Below are positions 1-6,291 of a stretch of DNA of 6,736 nucleotides, in pieces. The number at the start of each line of letters is the position of its first letter. The stretch's first letter is position 1. The notes beneath the pieces are model-generated. The model saw only the letters and a program-made list of their open reading frames with translations. It was not told the origin of the DNA and searched no databases. The translations under genes were made by a program, and so were the position numbers. Source of the stretch: Nitrospira lenta (GTDB taxonomy: Bacteria; Nitrospirota; Nitrospiria; Nitrospirales; Nitrospiraceae); assembly GCA_945906715.1 (NCBI GenBank), contig CAMDRK010000140.1, positions 1 to 6,736 of the forward strand, written 5' to 3'.

Positions 1-36
1 GCAAGCAGCGACTTTTGCGCAATGGACCTGGTTAAC

Positions 37-139
37 CTAGGCAGGATGCTGAAAAAGTCTGCCAGCCCTTCTTGTTCATTTGGTCTATTCGGTCTGTCTG
101 GTTTGTTTGGTTGCATGAGACTAACCAGATGGACCGGGC
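37..139. repeat. Repeat-like intergenic element with a 9-bp-period tract
   Basis: The sequence starts with a GCAGGATGCTGAAAAAGTC stretch, continues into a tract where GGT recurs exactly every nine bases at 82, 91, 100 and 109 (units like TTGGTCTAT, TCGGTCTGT, CTGGTTTGT), and ends with the complementary ACC at 124-126 and 133-135. It resembles a dispersed noncoding element that I recall from Nitrospira genomes; that link is memory, not a search. Short frames across it on either strand give low-complexity peptides and are not called as genes. Confidence 0.5.
96..139 (+). other. Potential 17-bp hairpin in plus-strand RNA
   Basis: Bases 96-112 can pair with 123-139 around a ten-base loop (GCATGAGACT). 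Eleven pairs are Watson-Crick and six are G-U, so the full stem forms only in RNA read from the plus strand; on the minus strand the six become A-C mismatches. It could end a plus-strand transcript entering from the left, although no U-run follows. Confidence 0.4.
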
Positions 140-267
140 TTGTCTCAGAGGTGCCAGCCATCATAGCTCTGCTGTGTCGAAAGGGTTTATCTGCGGGAGG
201 CTAGAGGGGGAAGTAGATTTCAAGTCCTTCATAGACACCGCTAGTGTGTGTCTCTCGATGGACAGAT

Positions 268-309
268 CGCGTCGCCGGATAACGCGCACAGGAAATCTCT
301 CCGGACGCG
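268..309. other. Weak inverted repeat downstream of the left bcsA
   Basis: CGCGTCGCCGG (268-278) and CCGGACGCG (301-309) can pair with a two-base bulge around a 22-base loop, 26 bases past the synthase stop. There is no U-run, so it is at best a weak transcript-end structure. The remainder of 140-334 shows no gene or recognisable element. Confidence 0.2.
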
Positions 310-334
310 AAAGAGCTAACGGACAAGGCTCGGG

Positions 335-2617
335 TTAGCGGATATAGGGCGACTCTCCGTCAGCGAGACGTATCTGCCAACTAGCATGGTGCCATTCGCG
401 CCAATGTTCTTCACCGCGCTCAATGTTTTCGACGCAGAATTGAACCATCGTCGCTGTCCCTCGGCGGATGATCGCGACGGGGTTGACTTTCAGCGTTACC
501 TGGGTCAATTCCAGCAGGCTTCCTGCCAAGGAGCCTTTCGGGGTGTCTCGGAATTCGACGCAGAGACCTGTGAAGGAGATGTCCCGGACTATCCCTTTGA
601 GTGGCGCTGCGGCCGTCAGCAACTGGCAGGCGATCTGCACGGGAACCCGAATCGTCTGTCGCCGATTCCGTACGAGCGCTCGCCACGGAGCTCTGAGCGC
701 CAGACCGATCGATCGAAGGCTGCTCATGAGACCGGGCTTGAACAGGTAAGTTTCTTCCCACGGGATGCGGTCGCCGAAGATTTTCTCGACGAGTTCCCGC
801 CTGGTGGCGTCATCCAAATCGGCAAATTGAAGGCCGGCCTCCACTCGCCCATGCGAGAGCGATGTTTGCCGGATGATGCGGCCGGTCAGGCGCAGGATAG
901 ATCCAGTGGAAGACATGATCGATAAGGCGACCGTTTTCTGAGCGGTAAAGATGGGGCGGTCCAGCTCCACCGCTGCTCCCTGTTCGTTAATATTTGTGAC
1001 CTGTGCGAGTATCGGCTGTCCGTCTACAATAAGCTTTGCGAGATAGTCACGTTTCAATCGGAATGCTCGCCGTCCCTGGGACCGCTCGCTGGCCACGAAG
1101 ATGGCGAGGGTTAGCAACAAGAGATTAATGCTGCCCCAGAAGAGGTTGACGAGGAGGCCGGAATTGCCGTTGCCAAGCCAGAGGTTGTAAGCACCCAACG
1201 TGAGGCCGAACACCAGGAGGCCAAACGTGACCAAGTGCGGCCACGCCAGAGAGAGCTCAGACGCCGTGCTCTTCGAAACCTGCTCACCCTTGGGAGTGAC
1301 CTCGAACTTCCGTTCCTTACGAGGGGCGACGATCACCTTCAGCGCGACCAGACTCAATGAAAAACACATGGCCGTCTCATACACGTCGGACCAGAAGACA
1401 TTGCGGGTCCCTTGCGTTACAGGTCGGATGGAGAGCGCGGACGCGATGAAAAATGAGGATAGATATATCGTGAGTGTCCACACGTCGGTTCTCAGGGGCG
1501 ACACGCCGAACAGGAGGCTCGACAACGGTGCGATGAGACAGATCACCCGAGGCAGGCCAAAAAAGAAATAGTAGATTGACCCGAAGTAGTCGATGCGTTG
1601 TGGCAGAGTCAGCCCACGTTTGGTCAGCGGGTTGTCGTGGAGCATTACTTGGATGGAGCCCATTGCCCAACGTTTCCGTTGCTTCAAGTACCCTTCAAAC
1701 GTTTCGGGCATCAACCCAGCGGACAACACGTTATTTAGGTAATAGGACTTGTACCCACGGGCATGGAGTTGGATGCTCGTATGGAGGTCTTCGGTGAGGG
1801 TCTGGGTCTGGAATCCCCCGATCTCCATCAACGGCTTGCGGCGGAAGAGCCCCCCGCTTCCAGCGAAGAACGCGCTGTTGTGGCTGTCGCGTCCAGCTTG
1901 CAAAGTACGGAAGAAGAGGGCCTGTTCGTGGTGGAGCTTGTCGTCAAGGCGCAAATTCCGCTGAAAGATGTCCGGATTGTAGAAATGGTGCGGCGTTTGG
2001 ACGAGGGCGACTGATGGATCGTCAAAGAAGCCGACGGTGTCTTTCAAGAAGGTCCTGGTTGGAACCTGATCCACGTCGAAGACGGCCACGAGATCTCCTG
2101 TGGAGTGCCCCAGCGCATGGTTCAGATTGCCGGCCTTGGCGTGCTGCAGCCCGTCCTGGCGTGCGAGGTATTCGCAGCCTAGTGCGGTCGCGAGCTCCAT
2201 GGATTCGAGGCGGTGACCGTCATCCAGGACATAGACCTTGAATCGGTCCTTGGGATAGTCCTGAGCCAGACAGCCGATGAGCGTCTGTCTGAGAATTGGC
2301 AGGGGTTCATTGACAACCGTGACCATGATGTCGACGGTTGGATAGATCGTAATAGGAGCGGGCTTCCGTTCCGTCGGCAACCAAGCCTGATAGGTGAAGA
2401 AGCAGGATTGGACCAATCCGTACAGTTCGGCTAGGTATGTGATGATGCCGACGGTCAGGCTGATGGAGTCATCGGTCGGGATGGTGTAGAGCAGCCGCCA
2501 TATCAGATAGCGGGCGTACAGGAACAGGCTCAAAGCCAATACCCAGCGGCGGCCGCGGTGCTGCTTGAGCAAGAGGGCGATTATAAACAACGCGAGGCCC
2601 GAAATCCCGAAGGCCAC
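335..2617 (-). CDS. bcsA: BcsA-like cellulose synthase catalytic subunit, left copy (GT2, tandem PilZ)
   Basis: This is an inner-membrane processive family 2 glycosyltransferase that should polymerise UDP-glucose into a beta-1,4-glucan and export it through its own membrane channel. Counting from the GTG at 2617, three hydrophobic segments occupy about residues 1-80. The catalytic domain follows (about 92-330) with DDG at 132-134, DVD at 181-183, FFAGS at 250-254, TED at 275-277 and QRKRW at 313-317. The gating-loop motif FEVTPKG is at 438-444, among roughly five further membrane segments ending near 510. Two PilZ-like regions follow: RRAFR (516-520) with NINEQG (542-547), and RQTIR (653-657) with DISFTG (679-684). 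The GTG has no Shine-Dalgarno sequence. The frame is open upstream to a stop at 2699-2701, and eleven codons upstream a CTG (2648-2650) with AAGGAA eight bases before it aligns with the ATG of the right copy (LFSTPVAFG against FFSTPIAFG). True translation therefore probably starts at 2650. The synthase assignment is firm; cellulose as the exact product is inferred. Confidence 0.93.
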   Translation of the reverse strand: MAFGISGLALFIIALLLKQHRGRRWVLALSLFLYARYLIWRLLYTIPTDDSISLTVGIITYLAELYGLVQSCFFTYQAWLPTERKPAPITIYPTVDIMVTVVNEPLPILRQTLIGCLAQDYPKDRFKVYVLDDGHRLESMELATALGCEYLARQDGLQHAKAGNLNHALGHSTGDLVAVFDVDQVPTRTFLKDTVGFFDDPSVALVQTPHHFYNPDIFQRNLRLDDKLHHEQALFFRTLQAGRDSHNSAFFAGSGGLFRRKPLMEIGGFQTQTLTEDLHTSIQLHARGYKSYYLNNVLSAGLMPETFEGYLKQRKRWAMGSIQVMLHDNPLTKRGLTLPQRIDYFGSIYYFFFGLPRVICLIAPLSSLLFGVSPLRTDVWTLTIYLSSFFIASALSIRPVTQGTRNVFWSDVYETAMCFSLSLVALKVIVAPRKERKFEVTPKGEQVSKSTASELSLAWPHLVTFGLLVFGLTLGAYNLWLGNGNSGLLVNLFWGSINLLLLTLAIFVASERSQGRRAFRLKRDYLAKLIVDGQPILAQVTNINEQGAAVELDRPIFTAQKTVALSIMSSTGSILRLTGRIIRQTSLSHGRVEAGLQFADLDDATRRELVEKIFGDRIPWEETYLFKPGLMSSLRSIGLALRAPWRALVRNRRQTIRVPVQIACQLLTAAAPLKGIVRDISFTGLCVEFRDTPKGSLAGSLLELTQVTLKVNPVAIIRRGTATMVQFCVENIERGEEHWREWHHASWQIRLADGESPYIR

Positions 2618-2646
2618 AGGCGTGCTGAAAAGCGTATCGATCAGAG

Positions 2647-2694
2647 TCAGGACGAGTCTTCCTTCCCCTGCTGGGCGAAGGGCTGGACGATCAT
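2647..2694 (-). CDS. Possible 15-codon leader ORF upstream of the left bcsA
   Basis: An ATG at 2692-2694 has AGGTGA four bases upstream and opens a short frame, MIVQPFAQQGKEDSS, whose TGA (2647-2649) overlaps the CTG at 2648-2650 as CTGA. That CTG aligns with the start codon of the right synthase. The arrangement looks like translational coupling by termination and re-initiation, with CTG in the place usually held by ATG. A one-base sequencing error or a -1 frameshift that would extend the synthase N-terminus to this ATG is an alternative. The peptide itself shows no recognisable domain. Confidence 0.35.
   Translation of the reverse strand: MIVQPFAQQGKEDSS
2659..2664 (-). promoter_or_regulatory. 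Ribosome binding site for a CTG start of the left bcsA
   Basis: AAGGAA on the minus strand lies eight bases before the CTG at 2648-2650. No comparable site precedes the GTG at 2615-2617. It is one of two arguments for the longer N-terminus; the other is alignment with the right copy. Confidence 0.5.
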
Positions 2695-2710
2695 TTCGTC
2701 ACCTGCCTCA

Positions 2711-2785
2711 CTACCTCCGCTCAGCGTAGATAGGAAAGATATCGTAAGTCAGCGTGGACAGGAAGGATATCGCGAGTTTCAACAC
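2711..2785 (-). other. Marginal 24-codon ORF over the tandem repeat
   Basis: A GTG at 2783-2785, preceded by AGAGG, opens a 24-codon frame beginning VLKLAISFLSTLTYDIF and ending at a TAG. It is hydrophobic in its first half and matches nothing I recognise. It may be chance; it is listed because the repeat unit inside it varies mostly at third codon positions in this frame. Confidence 0.15.
2721..2776. repeat. Two-copy 28-bp imperfect tandem repeat upstream of the left bcsA
   Basis: Copies at 2721-2748 and 2749-2776 abut exactly and agree at 23 of 28 positions. All five differences are transitions. Each copy contains the palindrome GATATC. The pair lies 71-126 bases before the CTG start of the left synthase, where a regulator-binding site could sit, but no known operator is recognised. 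Confidence 0.75.
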
Positions 2786-2858
2786 GAGCCTCTACTTATG
2801 AAAGCAGGCGACCTTTCGAGGGGAGGCGATGTTCGGAGGATCTGACAGGAGCGGGGGA

Positions 2859-2945
2859 TCAGGTCCATAATTCGAGCGGCCCGTAATTGTCCTGGCCGCG
2901 GAGCAAATCTTGTTTGGAAATGACGCCGATCAGGTACGGGGCTTC
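2859..2945 (-). pseudogene. Remnant of a second CBS-domain gene (C-terminal 28 codons)
   Basis: Directly after the bcsS TGA, and in the same frame, 28 codons read EAPYLIGVISKQDLLRG and continue to PLELWT before a TGA. This matches the end of a CBS domain. Aligned without gaps to the tail of the intact CBS protein at the right edge (HLIGILTTSDILRA to PLDLRT), 10 of 25 residues are identical, many others are conservative, and the stop codons coincide. The rest of the gene is missing because bcsS occupies that position. It sits upstream of the left synthase, as the intact CBS gene sits upstream of the right one, so it looks like the leftover of a duplicated CBS-bcsA unit. It has no plausible start of its own. 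Expression as a read-through tail on BcsS is conceivable but unlikely, because BcsS already ends in a proper barrel-terminal Phe. Confidence 0.7.
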
Positions 2946-3716
2946 TCAAAAAGGGAAATAGATCTCAAATCCTCCATAACCCCCGCTGTGGAAGGTCGTA
3001 TTGTGTTGGTACCCACCCCGGACGAGCAAAAACACTTTACTGACCTGAACTTCAGCGATGGGCCCCGTCATGATCCCTCGGAAACCGGCATTACCCATTC
3101 CTGTCACGTCCCAGCCGAGATAGGTTGCGCAACAGATCTTCTCGGGCTTATAGGCCAGCACTTTCCCGCGTAGCCGGCTCCAGAAGAAATTATCGAGGTC
3201 AGCGTATGACCCTATGGCGTGGAGGTTCCATTTTTCCTGCCAATAGAGCGCTTCAAGTTGGCCGTACACGCCGGCCTGATGGGCGATCGTGCTACTCGCG
3301 TTCAGCCGCTGTTCTTCGATTCTGCGCAGCTGAGGGCCGGCGAGGGCGGAGAGCGTCCAGCCGCCGAGCGTTGTGGAGATGCCGAGCGACGGGACAATTG
3401 ATTGGATGTTGGCATCCAGGAGTTGCCCATTAGACTTAAAGCTATAGCCGAGCCCGGAAGTCATAGCCTGAACGAACAAACCGGATCCTGCTGAGCTCCC
3501 TAAGATGGGGGTTCTGACGCCGAGGTAGCCAAAGTACTGGCTCTTATTGTCGATCTGAAACCCCGTGAAGACATCTCCCGCCTCGCTCACGAGAGGCAGG
3601 CAGGTCAGGATACATGCCGCCAGCAGGAGTCGCGTAAGTCTCGCTATCGTTCTCGGGCGCATCAACCACCGGGCGGGCCGTACATCAGCTGAAAGAACAT
3701 GGTTGTCCTCGTCCAT
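2946..3716 (-). CDS. bcsS: Cellulose biosynthesis protein BcsS, outer-membrane beta-barrel
   Basis: The predicted protein resembles the BcsS family (CBP_BcsS), small outer-membrane proteins encoded in some cellulose operons whose exact role is unsettled. From the ATG at 3716 it has 256 residues. A hydrophobic signal segment (about residues 27-43, LLLAACILTCLPLV) precedes a likely cleavage after SEA at 44-46. The mature part has Gly- and aromatic-rich alternating strands and ends GFEIYFPF, with the terminal Phe typical of BamA-assembled barrels. I chose this ATG because GAGGGAG lies five bases upstream and it clears the preceding synthase. A longer reading to 3818 would overlap the synthase end, and the inner ATG at 3662 would give a more ordinary 28-residue signal peptide but has a weaker ribosome site. 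Its place between two synthases supports a role in secretion or anchoring of the polymer. The family call is by recognition of the C-terminal pattern, not by a search. Confidence 0.8.
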   Translation of the reverse strand: MDEDNHVLSADVRPARWLMRPRTIARLTRLLLAACILTCLPLVSEAGDVFTGFQIDNKSQYFGYLGVRTPILGSSAGSGLFVQAMTSGLGYSFKSNGQLLDANIQSIVPSLGISTTLGGWTLSALAGPQLRRIEEQRLNASSTIAHQAGVYGQLEALYWQEKWNLHAIGSYADLDNFFWSRLRGKVLAYKPEKICCATYLGWDVTGMGNAGFRGIMTGPIAEVQVSKVFLLVRGGYQHNTTFHSGGYGGFEIYFPF

Positions 3717-3721
3717 AGGGG

Positions 3722-3728
3722 CTCCCTC
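3722..3728 (-). promoter_or_regulatory. Ribosome binding site of bcsS
   Basis: GAGGGAG on the minus strand lies five bases before the ATG at 3714-3716. It decides this start over the out-of-place upstream ATG at 3818 and the internal ATG at 3662. Confidence 0.65.
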
Positions 3729-3780
3729 GTGTATAGGCAATGATCCCATCGTACACCCTGATTCCCAGTTAAGCCGAGCG

Positions 3781-6054
3781 TTAGTGCGCATCGTGCAAGC
3801 GACGCCACTGTTCCTCACCGGACTCGATACTCACGACCTGGAAGTGTACGAGAGTTTTCTTCCGTTTGCGGACCATCCCCACAGGGCTGACTTTCAGCGT
3901 GACTCCGGGAAGTTCCAGCAGGGTGCCAGCCAGCGAGTATTGTGGGGTTCCGGAAAAGAGAGCGCTGACACCAGTGAAGGACATGTCTTCCACGCGGCCT
4001 TGCCACACCGACGACGGCGCGGTGATTTGACACAGGATTCCTCCCGTGACGCGAATCATGCTCCGGCGATTCCAGGTGAGGGGACGCCATGGGATGGTCA
4101 GAGCCTGGAGGAGTGAGCGGAGGCTGCTGCCGATCCCCGATTGGATACGGTAGCCGTCTTCCCAGGGAATGGGATCCCCATACATTTTATCGACCAGAAT
4201 CTGTCGCGTCTGTTCATCCAGCTCATCGAATTGGAGGCCCACGTCAATCCCGCCTGATGGATTCGGCTCCTGTCGGATGATGCGGGCGGTGACTGTGACC
4301 AGCAGGCCTCGGGACGATGTCAGTGCGAACTTGACGGTCTCCTGCAGCGTAAAGATGGGTCGGTCTACGGTCACCGCAGCTCCCTGTTCGTTCACGTCGA
4401 TGACGCGTGCCGAGACTCCTTCTCCGTTCACGAACAGCCCGCCGGCAAAATCACGTTTGAGTCGGAACCCCTGCCGCCCCTGGGCTTGTTCGCTGGCGAC
4501 GAACAGGGCGATAGTGAGGAGGAGGAGGTTGGCGCTTCCCCAAAAGAGGCTAACCGGCAAGCCTGGATCGCCGACGCCTTGCGACCAATGCCGGAGGCCT
4601 AACGCCAAACCGATGACGAGCAGGCCGAATGTAATCAGATGAGGCCAGGCCAAGGACAATTCGGTCGTGGAGCTTTTCTTTACCCGTTGCCCTTTTGGTG
4701 TTACTTCGAACGGCCGTTCCTTGCGCGGCGCAGCCAGCGCCTTGAGGGCAACGAGACTGAGGGCAAAACACATGGCAACCTCATACACGTCCGACCAGAA
4801 GGGATTGCGCGATCCCCGGCTGACCGGTCGCATCACGAGTGCGGAGGCCAGAAAGAACGAGAAGAAGAAGTTGCTCAACTCCAGCATGTCGGCTTTCAAC
4901 GGTGAGGTCGAGAAGAGCAGGCTCGCCAACGGCGCAAGGAGACAAATCAAGCGCGGGAGACCGAAGAAGAAATAGAAGATCGATCCGAAGTAGTCGATCC
5001 GCTGAGCCAGGCTCAGCCCGCGCTTGGTCAACGGATTATCCCGGAGCAAGACCTGAATGCATCCCATGGCCCAGCGTTTTCGCTGTTTCAAGTATCCGTC
5101 GAAGGTTTCCGGCATCAGGCCTGCCGACAGCACCTTATTGAGGTAGCAGGAGCGGTAACCCCTGGCATGCAGATTCATGCTGGTATGAATGTCTTCAGTA
5201 ATGGTCTGGGTCTGGAATCCCCCGATTTCCATCAAGGGCTTCCGGCGGAGAAGGCCGCTGCTGCCAGCAAAGAAAGCACTGTTGTGCGTATCACGGCCGG
5301 CTTGGAGCGAACGGAAGAAGAGCGCCTGTTCGTTCTTCACCTCCTCGCCGACGCGCAGGTTCCGTTGGAAAATATCCGGATTGTAGAAGTGATGAGGCGT
5401 TTGCACGATTGCGACCTTCGGATCGTCAAAAAACCCGACGGTGTCTTTGAGAAATGTTCGAGCTGGGATGTGATCCACATCGAAGATCGCGACCAACTCC
5501 CCGTGGCTGAGCTGGAGAGCATGGTTCAAATTTCCGGCTTTTGCGTGACGAGGTCGGTCCGGGCGCCGGATGTATTCGCAGCCGAGCGAGGCGGCCAATT
5601 GCCGGGCTTCGTCGCGATGACCGTCATCCAGGACGTATACGGTATATCGGTCGCGGGGATATTCCTGTGCGAGACAGCTGATCAAGGTTTGCCGAAGGAT
5701 CGAGAGCGGCTCGTCCACGACCGTCACCATGATATCCACGGTGCGATAGGTGGTGATGGGGGCCGCGGTCCGTTCCGTCGGTGACCAGGACTGATAGGTG
5801 AAGAAACAGAACTGACAGAGCCCGTAGAGTTCCGCCAAATAGACGACCGATCCGAGGGCCATAGAGGCCAAGTCATCAGTGGGGATTGTGTAGAGTAGAC
5901 GCCATACCATATACCTGGCATAGAGAAAGAGGCTGAGCGTCAACATCAGCTTCCGGCCCCGATTCTGTTTGATCAGGAGGCCGATGACGAAAAGCGCCAG
6001 GCCTGAAAGCCCGAAGGCGATCGGCGTACTGAAGAATATGTTAAGGACCGTCAT
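3781..6054 (-). CDS. bcsA: BcsA-like cellulose synthase catalytic subunit, right copy (GT2, tandem PilZ)
   Basis: This paralogue of the left synthase spans 757 residues with the same architecture and, by eye, roughly two thirds identity, highest in the catalytic core. It should make a beta-1,4-glucan from UDP-glucose at the inner membrane. Catalytic motifs are DDG 143-145, DVD 192-194, FFAGS 261-265, TED 286-288 and QRKRW 324-328. The gating motif FEVTPKG is at 449-455. Hydrophobic segments lie before residue 95 and between about 352 and 521. The first PilZ-like region has RQGFR (527-531) and DVNEQG (553-558), where Asn replaces the usual Ser. The second has RSMIR (664-668) and a canonical DMSFTG (690-695), so c-di-GMP activation is likely. 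The ATG start has AAGGGG four bases upstream and fits the membrane topology. The gene lies 237 bases after the CBS gene and 64 bases before bcsS, suggesting an operon with bcsS. No bcsB follows, which is unusual for a bcsA. Confidence 0.95.
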   Translation of the reverse strand: MTVLNIFFSTPIAFGLSGLALFVIGLLIKQNRGRKLMLTLSLFLYARYMVWRLLYTIPTDDLASMALGSVVYLAELYGLCQFCFFTYQSWSPTERTAAPITTYRTVDIMVTVVDEPLSILRQTLISCLAQEYPRDRYTVYVLDDGHRDEARQLAASLGCEYIRRPDRPRHAKAGNLNHALQLSHGELVAIFDVDHIPARTFLKDTVGFFDDPKVAIVQTPHHFYNPDIFQRNLRVGEEVKNEQALFFRSLQAGRDTHNSAFFAGSSGLLRRKPLMEIGGFQTQTITEDIHTSMNLHARGYRSCYLNKVLSAGLMPETFDGYLKQRKRWAMGCIQVLLRDNPLTKRGLSLAQRIDYFGSIFYFFFGLPRLICLLAPLASLLFSTSPLKADMLELSNFFFSFFLASALVMRPVSRGSRNPFWSDVYEVAMCFALSLVALKALAAPRKERPFEVTPKGQRVKKSSTTELSLAWPHLITFGLLVIGLALGLRHWSQGVGDPGLPVSLFWGSANLLLLTIALFVASEQAQGRQGFRLKRDFAGGLFVNGEGVSARVIDVNEQGAAVTVDRPIFTLQETVKFALTSSRGLLVTVTARIIRQEPNPSGGIDVGLQFDELDEQTRQILVDKMYGDPIPWEDGYRIQSGIGSSLRSLLQALTIPWRPLTWNRRSMIRVTGGILCQITAPSSVWQGRVEDMSFTGVSALFSGTPQYSLAGTLLELPGVTLKVSPVGMVRKRKKTLVHFQVVSIESGEEQWRRLHDAH

Positions 6055-6058
6055 TGAT

Positions 6059-6064
6059 CCCCTT
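6059..6064 (-). promoter_or_regulatory. Ribosome binding site of the right bcsA
   Basis: AAGGGG on the minus strand lies four bases before the ATG at 6052-6054 and supports that start. Confidence 0.6.
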
Positions 6065-6114
6065 CATCCCCCTGTCGTTCTCACGCGGGAAGATCCCCCC
6101 ACCTTTCACGACCG

Positions 6115-6143
6115 GTATTACTTTGGTGAGTCTAAGCTGTCAA
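6115..6143 (-). promoter_or_regulatory. Candidate sigma-70 promoter for the right bcsA
   Basis: On the minus strand a perfect TTGACA (6138-6143) is followed after 17 bases by TAATAC (6115-6120), a partial -10 match (3 of 6). Transcription would begin near 6108 and give a leader of about 50 bases before the synthase ATG. It lies in the 237-base gap after the CBS gene, so the synthase and bcsS could be transcribed independently of that gene. Confidence 0.4.
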
Positions 6144-6291
6144 CGGAAGGTTGCTCAGACCTACGGTGGGGGGAGTACGTTCGAGGGGGAAGTTCTTGCC
6201 CAAGAGGAAGGTGTGCCGGAACAGGCGGTGAGCCCCTCGAAATCTAATGGCCCCAAAAGTACTGGAAGACAATCAGAGCATGAGGCCTTGG

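Larger units (their letters stand above)
6055..6291. other. Intergenic region between the CBS gene and the right bcsA
   Basis: There is no credible coding frame in these 237 bases. Apart from the promoter candidate and ribosome site listed separately, it contains G-rich runs on the minus strand and no convincing intrinsic terminator after the CBS gene. Confidence 0.5.

Noticed and set aside
78..117. CRISPR-like periodicity
   Set aside because: Nine-base units have no repeat-spacer organisation, and no cas genes are present.
22..204. 60-codon plus-strand frame with an SFGLFGLSGLFG stretch
   Set aside because: The low-complexity peptide simply reflects the nine-base repeat tract, so it is unlikely to be a gene.
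386..925. A 179-codon plus-strand open frame
   Set aside because: It is antisense to the C-terminal PilZ-like part of the left synthase and shows no protein-family features.
3717..3818. 34-codon upstream extension of bcsS
   Set aside because: It would overlap the end of the right synthase, lacks a ribosome site, and would put a non-signal-like stretch before the signal peptide.
5167..5784. A 205-codon plus-strand open frame
   Set aside because: It lies wholly antisense to the catalytic domain of the right synthase, has no recognisable domain, and mirrors the codon pattern of the real gene.
6236..6262. Possible intrinsic terminator after the CBS gene
   Set aside because: The pairing around CCAAAAGTACTGG is short and no clean GC stem followed by a T-run is present.
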